Below are positions 1 through 6,663 of a DNA stretch of 40,591 nt, one piece after another. Origin of the DNA: a virus. The stretch is from positions 1-40,591 of IMG/VR virus record IMGVR_UViG_3300049003_000077; one strand, 5' to 3'. The position numbers were made by a program, and so were the translations under genes. The notes under the pieces are model-generated. The model did no database searches, had not been told where the DNA came from, and worked only from the letters and a program-made list of their open reading frames with translations. Numbering within the stretch: the first letter of the stretch is position 1; each line of letters begins with the position of its first letter.

Positions 1-126
1 CAGTGACCGGTAGCCCGCAGGACGGACACCTTTCCGCCGCCTCCGCCTGCTCCAGCTCATCGAGAGCCAGCGCGTAGTCGGTGTCCTCCTGCGTGAACAG
101 GGGCTTACCGGCTGCCGGCCACGGCC
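1..126. repeat. Terminal direct repeat, left copy (circular join)
   Basis: Bases 1-126 are identical to bases 40456-40581. A single identity of about this length at the two ends is what a circular assembly gives (overlap close to a k-mer length), so the real unit is about 40,455 bp. It could also reflect a circularly permuted, terminally redundant genome. The repeat lies inside the frameshifted chaperone reading frame, which reads straight through the join. Confidence 0.93.
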
Positions 127-223
127 TGCCCAGCACGATCGTGCGGGGCAGGCCGTGGGCCCGGGCTACTCGGGCTTCTGCTCGAGCGCGTGGAGAGTTG
201 CGGAGGCGGCGAAGGAGAAAGGG
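1..223 (-). CDS. Tail assembly chaperone, -1 frameshift extension (part after the circular join is 40295-40591)
   Basis: From the slippery heptamer at 217-223 the -1 frame stays open past the first chaperone's stop (166-168), through the window start and on into the ORF at 40591-40295. No separate ribosome site is visible for this downstream frame. Siphophages make a long G-T type fusion chaperone this way; the T part recruits the tail tube protein while the G part coats the tape measure protein. The gene order (major tail protein, chaperone, tape measure) fits. The split into two window pieces is only an artefact of where the circle was opened. Confidence 0.75.
119..158. repeat. 40-bp near-perfect palindrome after the chaperone stop
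   Basis: The palindrome is centred between 138 and 139. Nineteen of twenty base pairs match; only 132/145 does not pair. It starts 8 bases beyond the chaperone stop codon on the minus strand and about 58 bases after the slippery site. It is too far away to be the usual frameshift stimulator and has no T-run like a terminator, and it is inside the -1 reading frame. It could affect frameshifting, mRNA stability or simply assembly. Confidence 0.7.
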
Positions 224-690
224 ACAGCTCCGTCCTCCCCGATCGCCTGCAGGCACTCGCCGAACAGGCGGTCGGCCTGACCGGTGCCGGCCTTCTCCAT
301 CAGCCGCCGCGCCTGCTCGACCGTCGCAGTCGGCTCGACGAGGCAGGCCGCGATCAGCGCCGGGGCGCCCGTGATCGGGTTGAACCGCTCCTCGTGTCCC
401 TCGCGCGACGGGTGGGCCTTCAGCCACTCCTCGCGCTCGAAGTAGGAGATGCCGCGCACCCGGAACGTGACGCTGGCGGCCTCCATCGCGGCCTCGACGT
501 CACGGATCCGCGCGGCGATCTCCGCGGACTCGGCGCGGCCGCCCATGGTGCCGATGCTCGCCTTGTTGGCCTCGCCGAGGCGGCGCTCGAGGTCCTGGTG
601 CTCGCCGACCAGCTTGCCCTTGAGGCAGATCCGGACGGTGTGCTCGGGCTGCTCGAGGTCGCCGAGGACGCTCTCGATGTCGACGGTCAT
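166..690 (-). CDS. Tail assembly chaperone (short, unshifted form)
   Basis: This 174-residue protein lies between the major tail protein and the tape measure gene, the standard place for the tail assembly chaperone. It starts with ATG at 690 and overlaps the stop of the major tail gene (ATGA), so translation is coupled. It is mostly helical and charged, with no membrane segment. Near its end codons 158-160 (GTC CCT TTC) carry the heptamer C-CCT-TTC, a valid -1 slippery sequence, and the -1 frame is open. The family is assigned by position and frameshift architecture; sequence similarity alone is weak. Confidence 0.8.
   Translation of the reverse strand: MTVDIESVLGDLEQPEHTVRICLKGKLVGEHQDLERRLGEANKASIGTMGGRAESAEIAARIRDVEAAMEAASVTFRVRGISYFEREEWLKAHPSREGHEERFNPITGAPALIAACLVEPTATVEQARRLMEKAGTGQADRLFGECLQAIGEDGAVPFSFAASATLHALEQKPE
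217..223 (-). other. Programmed -1 frameshift site (C CCT TTC)
   Basis: On the minus strand the heptamer reads C-CCT-TTC, the X-XXY-YYZ pattern in the zero frame of the chaperone (codons CCT at 222-220 and TTC at 219-217). A -1 slip gives CCC-TTT and then an open frame into the second chaperone ORF across the circular join. Direction and placement match the conserved -1 frameshift of siphophage tail chaperones. Confidence 0.72.
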
Positions 691-1187
691 CAGGCGGCGA
701 CGGTGACCGGGTTGTCGACGCCGTGAACCTGGGTGCCGTCGGTCATCTCCATGCCCACGGTCACGGCCTGCAGCGCGTTCGGGGCCGGCTTGTCCGGGTT
801 GGGCCGCTGGCACATCACCGGGTACAGCTCGACCTTGTCGGCCGCGGTCCACGCGACGGACGCCAGCTTGTCGCGGCGCACCGCGAGGAACCCGCTGGCA
901 CCCCGGACGAGGGCGGCCTGGACGGCGGTGGCCGCGACATCGCTGCCGCGGACGTACTTCACGCTCAGCGTGTAGCTGTCGCGGCCGATGATCGCCGAGT
1001 TCGCCGTCGAGTTCAGCTTCGAGTTGTCGATGCTGGCGGTGGCGGCGGCAGTGTCGAGGCCGTCGGGGGTCAGTCGCCCGTCGAGCGCGACGCCGGCGGT
1101 CAGTTCGGCGACGGTGGGGGCGGTGACGACCGCGATGGTCGGCACGAATGCGACCTTGATCATGCCGTCGAAGCCGTAGTCGGCCAT
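690..1187 (-). CDS. Major tail (tube) protein
   Basis: This 165-residue soluble protein follows the head-tail closure genes and immediately precedes the tail assembly chaperone, the position of the tail tube subunit. Length and texture (beta-rich, alternating Thr/Val, a short DGTQVHGV-type stretch near the C-terminus) match tail tube proteins of Streptomyces-type siphophages. The start is the ATG at 1187 behind an AAGGAG ribosome site. Hexamers of this protein would stack on the tape measure to make the tube. The function is inferred from family texture and synteny. Confidence 0.82.
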   Translation of the reverse strand: MADYGFDGMIKVAFVPTIAVVTAPTVAELTAGVALDGRLTPDGLDTAAATASIDNSKLNSTANSAIIGRDSYTLSVKYVRGSDVAATAVQAALVRGASGFLAVRRDKLASVAWTAADKVELYPVMCQRPNPDKPAPNALQAVTVGMEMTDGTQVHGVDNPVTVAA

Positions 1188-1258
1188 GGCTCAGTTCTCC
1201 TTGCTGGTGGGGGTGGGGGAGTGGTGCTCGCGCCGGGGTCGTGGCTGCGTTTGCCGGC

Positions 1259-1525
1259 TCAGTTGCCTTCGTGTCGGCCAGGCGTCTCGGGAGCGGCTCC
1301 GGGCTCGTCGACGAGCTCGTAGCCCTGGTTCGTGAAGAAGGGCACCGCGGCCGCGCCGACGGTGCGCTCGGCGCCGGTCTGCCCATTGCGGACCCGAACG
1401 TCGGCGGTCACCGCCTCGACGGCGGCCGCGAGGTCGGTGCTCTGCTGCCGTGCGTCCTCTGCAGCGGCCCGGAGGGCTTCGATCGGCTGCTGGACCTCGG
1501 CGGGGGTGTTCGTGTCGTCGGGCAT
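1259..1525 (-). CDS. Small tail-region protein of unknown function
   Basis: This acidic protein has 88 residues, with a helical N-terminal half and a C-terminal half carrying VRNGQTG and TNQGYELVDEPG. The latter resembles the short module 'VRN..TG......L...GYE.vdEP' found in small head-tail region proteins of actinophages. It sits between the head-tail closure genes and the major tail gene, and probably travels with the late operon. No enzymatic motif is visible. Confidence 0.6.
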   Translation of the reverse strand: MPDDTNTPAEVQQPIEALRAAAEDARQQSTDLAAAVEAVTADVRVRNGQTGAERTVGAAAVPFFTNQGYELVDEPGAAPETPGRHEGN

Positions 1526-1628
1526 TGGTCGTTCCTCTCGGGCATGGCGGAGGGCCGGCGCATTGGCGGCGCATTCCGCGCCCGGTCGCTGGCCTGCGGC
1601 GATGCGTGTGTCCGGCCGATGGATGGGG

Positions 1629-1669
1629 CGCTCAACCGCTCAGATCTGAGTGGTTGAGCGAACGCTCAA
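1629..1669. repeat. Overlapping alternative inverted repeats
   Basis: Arms 1629-1644 and 1645-1660 form a 32-bp dyad with one mismatch. The end of its right arm (ttgagcg, 1654-1660) can instead pair with cgctcaa at 1663-1669, two bases further on. The two hairpins are mutually exclusive. The right-most arm contains the stop codon of the gene at 1666-1908. No T-run follows on either strand. It may be an attenuator, an mRNA processing element or a protein-binding site. Confidence 0.6.
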
Positions 1670-1908
1670 GGCGCGACGGGAAGGTCTTCGACCGTGGCGG
1701 TGAGGCCGATGCCGGCGAGGGCGTCGACGAGTTCGGTGACCGAGGGTGTGGACCGCTGCAGCCGGGTGGGCACGTAGCCCTGGCGGTCGACGAGCAGCTG
1801 CTCGGCGCGCTCGCCCAGGTGGGCCCGGGCTCCGGCTCGGGTGGCGTGCAAGGAGGCCAGGGGCTCGCCGAGTCCGGGCCCGCACACGAGTACGAGGGTC
1901 ACGAACAC
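1666..1908 (-). CDS. Small hypothetical protein in head-tail closure region
   Basis: The gene starts with GTG at 1908 behind a purine-rich GGGGGAGG-type ribosome site and encodes 80 residues. The N-terminus is hydrophobic (MFVTLVLVCGPGLGE) and is followed by a helical segment. I do not recognise the family. It lies 42 bases after the tail terminator candidate and 140 bases before the next gene, in the same direction as the late genes, so it is most likely a minor structural or assembly factor. Confidence 0.5.
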   Translation of the reverse strand: MFVTLVLVCGPGLGEPLASLHATRAGARAHLGERAEQLLVDRQGYVPTRLQRSTPSVTELVDALAGIGLTATVEDLPVAP

Positions 1909-1950
1909 CGCGCGTGCTCCCCCTCCCCCGCTGCCGAGTCGGACGAGTGG

Positions 1951-2361
1951 TCAGGCGGGGCTGGTGCGGATCCGCCACTCGGCGGGCAGGTCGAACAGGG
2001 CCGGAGAGACGTGGTCGTCGCGGGAGAGCCCTCCCGACGGGGAGATCGCGCCGCTGTGCGCCCAGTCCTGCACCGGCATGCGGTCCACGACCCGGCCGTC
2101 GATGGTCTGCCGGTACAGGCCGATCACCGCCTGGAACAGCGCCTGCTCGGCGATCCTGGCGGCCTCGGGGGTGAGGCCAGCACAGTGGCAGATCAGCACG
2201 GTGGTCTCGGTGCCGAGCGGGTCGTTGAGCTTTGCGGCGGTGCGGACCGGCCCGTCGGGCCAGATCGAGACGAACGGCTTGCTGCCGGTGTCCTTCGGCC
2301 GGCCGCCGATCTCGGCGGCGATGCCGGCGTCGATGATCGCCGCCTTGACCGCGTCGGTCAC
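1951..2361 (-). CDS. Tail terminator (tail completion) protein
   Basis: The protein has 136 residues starting at GTG 2361, whose GTGA overlaps the stop of the preceding gene. It falls between the HK97 gp10-like protein and the tail tube gene, the slot occupied by tail terminators that cap the finished tube and join it to the head. The sequence mixes helices and strands (AVTDAVKAAIIDAGI, then FVSIWPDGP), matching the small alpha/beta fold of that group. A longer ORF continues upstream in this frame, but that part is antisense noise over the neighbouring gene. Confidence 0.66.
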   Translation of the reverse strand: MTDAVKAAIIDAGIAAEIGGRPKDTGSKPFVSIWPDGPVRTAAKLNDPLGTETTVLICHCAGLTPEAARIAEQALFQAVIGLYRQTIDGRVVDRMPVQDWAHSGAISPSGGLSRDDHVSPALFDLPAEWRIRTSPA

Positions 2362-2720
2362 AGCCACTTCGAGCCGATCGCTGCGGCGGCGTCGATGAAG
2401 CGGGGCTCTTCGTCGTCGAGCGCCCGGCCGAGGTCGCGGTGCGGCGCGTTGTTCACCGACCCGTACTCCAGGATCGGGCCGAGGTGTCCCTGGCCACGGC
2501 GTTCCGGGCCGACTTCGCCGCCCAGGAGGTCGGGGTCGGGGTCGTAGGTGATGGTGCCCGGGTAGGCCTTGGCGTGTGTCCCGGACGACGCCTGGGCGTT
2601 GCGGCGGGCGCCGTTCTTGATGTTCAGCAGGCCCTTGGCGACCACAGCCGCGGCCTCTATCGGGGCGGCCGCGGCGGCGGCCGCGAGGGCGGCGGCCAGG
2701 CCGGTCAGGGTGGTCTCCAC
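2358..2720 (-). CDS. HK97 gp10-like head-tail protein
   Basis: This protein of about 120 residues starts with GTG at 2720 behind GAGGAGG. It has an Ala-rich N-terminal helix and then the segments GTITYD and LGPILEYGSVNNAPHRDLGRAL. The 'EyGt...aPrP.l..al' ending is the signature of HK97 gp10-family proteins. These contribute to head-tail joining or tail tube completion. It overlaps the next gene by 4 bases. Confidence 0.74.
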   Translation of the reverse strand: METTLTGLAAALAAAAAAAPIEAAAVVAKGLLNIKNGARRNAQASSGTHAKAYPGTITYDPDPDLLGGEVGPERRGQGHLGPILEYGSVNNAPHRDLGRALDDEEPRFIDAAAAIGSKWL

Positions 2721-2731
2721 GAGTGCCCTCC

Positions 2732-3121
2732 TCAGCTGACCTTGTAGCCGAGCATCCGGCGTGCGGTGAGGTTGTCGCCGATGGACACCTGGCGGATCTG
2801 CAGCTCGGCACCGACGAGCGCCGGGTCGGGCGAGGACTCGATGACGACGTGCTGCTTGACCTGCGGCACGGGCGTCTGGCCGAACGGCACCGCGACCACG
2901 TAGTTGGAGGCGAAGAGCTCCTCGCCGACGACCTCAGTGGGGAAGTCGCGCATCGTGGCCGGCCGCACCCGGCCTTCACAGCGGACGGGGTCGACCTCGG
3001 GATAGGTCACGGTGCCGTCGGCTGCGGTGGTCGGGTCGCCGAGGGTGAAGTAGCGGAGGGTCGAGGTCATCTGCGCCTCGGCCCTCCGCCGGCCCATCGT
3101 GGCGGCGGCGGACGCGCTCAT
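2732..3121 (-). CDS. Head-tail stopper / connector protein
   Basis: The protein has 129 residues and starts with ATG at 3121 inside the previous stop (ATGA). It reads as a compact beta protein with VRPATMRDFPTEVVGEELF and QVKQHVVIESSPDPALVGAELQIRQVS, a pattern shared with DUF6093-type head-tail stoppers of actinophages. It is placed right after the adaptor gene. Its role would be to plug the portal channel after DNA packaging and dock the tail. Confidence 0.7.
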   Translation of the reverse strand: MSASAAATMGRRRAEAQMTSTLRYFTLGDPTTAADGTVTYPEVDPVRCEGRVRPATMRDFPTEVVGEELFASNYVVAVPFGQTPVPQVKQHVVIESSPDPALVGAELQIRQVSIGDNLTARRMLGYKVS

Positions 3122-3717
3122 GACGTCACGAACGCGGTCGAGCCGTAGCGGGCCCGCAGTCGCTCGAGCACCCGCTGGGGGATGGGTAGCTCACCGGCCT
3201 GCTGCTGCGCGGAGAACTGGACCTTGAAGTCGTCGACGCCCAGGGCGGCCGGGGTCGCGCCGATCGGCAGGCCGTCGGCGATCCGGGCGAGGGCGTCGGC
3301 GACGAGGACGCGGGTCCACCGCATCAGCTCCGACGGTGGGCTGTCGTAGCCGACGGTGTAGGTGACCTCGATGATGCTGGCCTCGGGGCGCCGCAGCTGC
3401 CAGTAGGGCTCGAGGCGCCAGATGCCGAAGATCAGGACGTTGTCGACGAGCTCCCAGCGGGCCGGGTCGATGACAACGCCGTCGATGGCCACCTGGGAGA
3501 TGCCCCGGATCGGTGTCCCGGGCAGGTGCACCTCGTGGCCCTGATCGAGGCCGCGGCGGTGGGCGATGGTGATCTCGGCGGCCGGATAGACCTGCCAGCC
3601 GATCTCGTCGCGGAGGAAGTCCGAGGCCTCCTCGCACAGCTCGGCGGCGAGAACGGGGTCGGTGAAGGTGATGCTGCGGGCCGAGAGGTCGGCCACCGTC
3701 GCGAATGGTTCAGCCAC
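3118..3717 (-). CDS. Head-tail adaptor (connector ring) protein
   Basis: This 199-residue protein starts at GTG 3717, well placed behind AAAGGAGGT. The N-terminus 'FATVADLSAR...FTDPVLAAELCEEASDFLRDEIGWQ' is typical of gp6/gp15-like adaptors, in which an N-terminal helical bundle is followed by a beta domain (VHLPGTPIRGISQVAIDGVVI). It follows the coat gene directly. Adaptors form the ring beneath the portal. Confidence 0.8.
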   Translation of the reverse strand: MAEPFATVADLSARSITFTDPVLAAELCEEASDFLRDEIGWQVYPAAEITIAHRRGLDQGHEVHLPGTPIRGISQVAIDGVVIDPARWELVDNVLIFGIWRLEPYWQLRRPEASIIEVTYTVGYDSPPSELMRWTRVLVADALARIADGLPIGATPAALGVDDFKVQFSAQQQAGELPIPQRVLERLRARYGSTAFVTS

Positions 3718-3789
3718 GGTGGCCGACCTCCTTTCAGGTCCTTGCTGGCGCTCTGCTCAGTCGCGTCAGCTCAGTGAGGTGGAGCTGGG

Positions 3790-4845
3790 TCAGGAGACCT
3801 TGACGGAGGCGGTGACGAGCCCCGTCGGGCGCACGACCTTGCCGCCGTACAGGTGCAGGCCCTTGAGGGCGTCGGCGAACCGCTTCTGCGGCCGGAACGC
3901 CTCGACCTTGCTGATCTGCTCGGCGTAGGAGGTGGCGATCGCCGAACCGGAGACGGCCACCTGGCCACCGCCGGACAGGGCGATGTCGGCCACCGTGGCC
4001 GACGCCGAGGAGTTGACCGTCGTGACGGCGGTGCTCCCGTCCGCGGACACGGAGGCGACCTTGTTGGCGGCGCCGACACCGGTGCCGGCGATCGTCAGCC
4101 CGACGTCGCCCTGGTTGAACGTCCCGGCCGCGGCCACGATGTTCTTCGAGCCGGTCGTGGTGGTCGCGGTCAGGCCCGAGCGGTTGGCCTGGGGGGCGTT
4201 GTTCGACAGCAGGATGTTGAAGCCCGCGGCCCGGCCGACGAGGCCGTTGCGCAGTCCGCTGTCGTCGCCCGACTCGTTCACCTTGATGAACCGGCTGTCG
4301 AGGAGCAGCTGGCCGTGCGTGGCCGGGTCGATGACCGTGAACCGGCCGTTGGTGGGCACGTTGGCCTGGTCCAGCTTCACCTTCGACGGCACGAGCAGCC
4401 GGTCGTAGACGTTGCTGGCGGTCGTCGCGTCGACCACGCCGAGGGCGTTGCCCGCGGCTGCGACCATCTTGGCGGCCACGTACTGGTCGGCCTTGTCCCG
4501 CAGACCGAACGCGGCCTGGTTCGCGGCGTCGGTCATCAGCGCGCCGCCGGAGCGGGACTGGCGCATGTCGATGTCGTCGATCTCGAAGGCGAAGGCCTTG
4601 GCCTGGTCGATCAGGAGCAGCTGCTCGCTGTCGTTCAGGGTCTCGACGTTGAGGTCGGTGTCCTTGGCGTAGTCGACGATCGTCGGGGCGCCCACCGAGA
4701 CGATGTGCACGGTGTCGCCGAAGGCGGAGATCTCGCCCTCGTAGTCGCGGTTGACGCACGGCGTGCCCGCGTAGACGAGGTTCTTGTAGAGGACGGAGAG
4801 GACCTGGGCGGCCCAGACCTCGGGGATGAAGTTGGCGATCGACAT
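3790..4845 (-). CDS. Major capsid protein
   Basis: The 351-residue coat protein begins MSIANFIPEVWAAQVL and carries NRDYEGEISAFGDTVHI, DQAKAFAFEIDDIDMRQ, KADQYVA, LRNGLVGRAAGFNILLSNN and a final FADALKGLHLYGGKVVRP. These match the P22-coat-like capsid family widespread in actinophages, with the HK97 fold. An extra Gly/Ser/Thr/Ala-rich beta segment of about 70 residues (about 230-300) interrupts the region between LLSNN and EQISKVEAFRP, where shorter homologues run straight on. It is preceded by the scaffold gene, and the ATG at 4845 has a good ribosome site. Confidence 0.92.
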   Translation of the reverse strand: MSIANFIPEVWAAQVLSVLYKNLVYAGTPCVNRDYEGEISAFGDTVHIVSVGAPTIVDYAKDTDLNVETLNDSEQLLLIDQAKAFAFEIDDIDMRQSRSGGALMTDAANQAAFGLRDKADQYVAAKMVAAAGNALGVVDATTASNVYDRLLVPSKVKLDQANVPTNGRFTVIDPATHGQLLLDSRFIKVNESGDDSGLRNGLVGRAAGFNILLSNNAPQANRSGLTATTTTGSKNIVAAAGTFNQGDVGLTIAGTGVGAANKVASVSADGSTAVTTVNSSASATVADIALSGGGQVAVSGSAIATSYAEQISKVEAFRPQKRFADALKGLHLYGGKVVRPTGLVTASVKVS

Positions 4846-4924
4846 GGTGGCGGTCGTCCTTTCTCAGGGCATGCCGACGAGCCCGGCACGCGGCGCGTGC
4901 GGGCTGGGTCGGGAGGGGGTCAGA

Positions 4925-5671
4925 TCAGGAGATGCCGAGCAGCTTGTTGAGCCGGCCATCGGTGCGGGCCTTCTCGATCTCGGCGTGCTTGCCTTCACGG
5001 GCGAGGCGCTCGACGTCGGCCCGGGCCAGCTGCGGCTTGCCCGCATCGCCCCGGTCGCCCTGGTCGGCGCCGCCCTGGAACTTCTTCTTGGACTCACCTT
5101 GCGTGACCCCGAGGTACGGACGCGCCTCCAGGAGCTCCTTGAGCGCGTCCGTGATCGCCTCGACGTCGACCTTGCCGTCGTCGAGGAAGTCGTCGAGCTT
5201 GTCGGCGAGGAACAGGCGGGCGTCCTCCGGGTTGGAGAACAGCCGCGCGGCCTTCGCCTCGATCTTGTCCATCGCCCGCTCGCGCAGAGCTCCGGCATTG
5301 GCCTCGTCGCGGGCCTGCTTGCGCAGCGCCTCGAGGTCGGGCGCGCCGTCGCCGTCGTCCTTGGGCTTGGTGGCGTCGGCGAGCTTGGTGGCGAGGTCCT
5401 TGGCCTTGTCGCGCTCGGCCCGCCACTTCGCCTTCATGGCGTCGAGGGCCTTCTTGCCGGCGTCGCCGAGGTCACCCTCGCCCTCGCCGGGCTCCCCTTC
5501 CCCGGGCTCCCCTTCCCCGGGCTCCCCTTCCCCGGGCTCCCCTTCCCCGGGCTCCCCTTCGCCGGCGTCCATGCGGAGGTCGAGGCCTCCGGCCCAGGCG
5601 CGGCGGGCGGCGAGGAAGTCGGCGGCGAGCCCTTCGGCGTCGGCCAGGGTGGCGATGATGCGGTGGGACAC
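4925..5671 (-). CDS. Capsid scaffolding protein
   Basis: The protein has 248 residues, starting at GTG 5671 behind AAGGAGA. It is highly charged, contains no Cys or hydrophobic core, and has a long predicted coiled coil (KKALDAMKAKWRAERDKAKDLATKLADATK). It ends with the amphipathic segment NKLLGIS that would bind coat protein. Residues about 36-65 are a repeated EGEPG tract encoded by a 15-base tandem repeat. Its position between the head morphogenesis gene and the coat gene is that of siphophage scaffolds. A longer frame upstream is non-coding. Confidence 0.85.
   Translation of the reverse strand: MSHRIIATLADAEGLAADFLAARRAWAGGLDLRMDAGEGEPGEGEPGEGEPGEGEPGEGEPGEGEGDLGDAGKKALDAMKAKWRAERDKAKDLATKLADATKPKDDGDGAPDLEALRKQARDEANAGALRERAMDKIEAKAARLFSNPEDARLFLADKLDDFLDDGKVDVEAITDALKELLEARPYLGVTQGESKKKFQGGADQGDRGDAGKPQLARADVERLAREGKHAEIEKARTDGRLNKLLGIS
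5489..5563. repeat. 15-bp tandem repeat, five units
   Basis: Five head-to-tail copies of gggctccccttcccc, the last with one change, encode EGEPG repeats in the scaffold. The unit length is a multiple of three, so copy number can change without breaking the frame. This is a likely slippage hotspot. Confidence 0.9.
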
Positions 5672-5721
5672 GGTCTCTCCTTGCGAGAGGTCGTCGCGGG
5701 CCCTGTGCGGGCCGGCGGGGG

Positions 5722-6663
5722 TCAGCGGAGGTAGCCGTAGAGCCGGAGGAGGCGGATGGCGTCCTCGCGGTCGGTGGCCAGCGCGTAGATGGCCTCGGGC
5801 ATCAGCCGGGCGCGGCCGCGCAGCAGCGCACCGGCGAGCCCGGACCGGGTGGTGCCTTCGGTGGTGGCCTTCAGCCCCGCGCCGGCGACGTAGACCCCGC
5901 CGGCGCGGCGGGCGTTGACCACCTGGTTGATGTCGGCGCCGTCCCGGATGGCTTCCGCCCCGGCCCGGGTGAAGGTGCGGTCCTGCGCGGCGCGGGACAT
6001 CGACCGGAACGCGTCGTCGACGTCGGTGACCATGCCCTTGCCTGCGGACTGCCCTACCGGGACGTTCACGCACTGGCAGCGGGGATGCCGCTCGAACCCG
6101 GACGACCAGCGGTACCAGCGGCCGGCCAGTACGAGGCAGCGGGAGCACGCTCCCGGCGCGCACTGGCGGATGTAGCCGCCGACGCGGGGACTGGCCGCGG
6201 TCCGGACCGACGCCGACACCCGGGCGGCGTCAGCGACCTGCGTCATGACGATGCCGTCGAGCAGGCTGCCGCCGGCCGTGAGGCCGTCGATCGGTCCGTA
6301 GTCGGAGGCGACGTGCAGGGCGCGCAGCGGCACGCTGCCCAGAACGGTCGCGAGGTCCATCCCCGACGAGCCGATCGCCAACGCGCTCGGCACCACCGTC
6401 CCGAGCGCTTCCGAGCCGATGCCGAGCTGCTCGAGCATGGCCGGCACGTAGTCGGCGCCGTCGCGCGCGGCCGCGATCTGTACGGCTGCCAGCTGGGCGG
6501 TCAGTTGCGTGGCGATCGCCGCCCAACCGCCGACGATGTTGTTCGGCGGCACGGTCGACCAGGCGTTGCGGGCCGCCAGCAGCATCGCCAACATGCGCCG
6601 GCGCGTGGCCAGCGAGAACTCAGCCGCCGCCGAGGGGATCGGCACTGTGATCCGCTCCCCCAC
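5722..6663 (-). CDS. MuF-like minor head / head morphogenesis protein
   Basis: This protein has 313 residues, with GTG at 6663 inside the end of the portal gene. Residues about 165-205 contain CAPGACSRCLVLAGRWYRWSS followed by FERHPRCQCVNVPV. This is the Cys/His-rich core common to capsid-associated MuF-type proteins of actinophages (C..C.RC...G..Y.W...F.RHP.CDC). Such proteins sit on or in the portal vertex and are needed for head assembly or DNA injection. No separate toxin domain is fused to the C-terminus, which ends soon after the Arg-rich segment. Confidence 0.8.
   Translation of the reverse strand: MGERITVPIPSAAAEFSLATRRRMLAMLLAARNAWSTVPPNNIVGGWAAIATQLTAQLAAVQIAAARDGADYVPAMLEQLGIGSEALGTVVPSALAIGSSGMDLATVLGSVPLRALHVASDYGPIDGLTAGGSLLDGIVMTQVADAARVSASVRTAASPRVGGYIRQCAPGACSRCLVLAGRWYRWSSGFERHPRCQCVNVPVGQSAGKGMVTDVDDAFRSMSRAAQDRTFTRAGAEAIRDGADINQVVNARRAGGVYVAGAGLKATTEGTTRSGLAGALLRGRARLMPEAIYALATDREDAIRLLRLYGYLR

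Noticed and set aside
119-158. Intrinsic terminator between chaperone and tape measure
   Set aside because: There is no T-run and it lies within the -1 frame that must be translated. A terminator here would cut off the tape measure gene.
5489-5563. CRISPR-like repeat
   Set aside because: The repeats are directly adjacent, without spacers, and code for EGEPG in the scaffold.
5722-6663. MuF-fused polymorphic toxin
   Set aside because: The C-terminus after the Cys-rich core has no toxin-like catalytic domain, and length is normal for a plain head protein.
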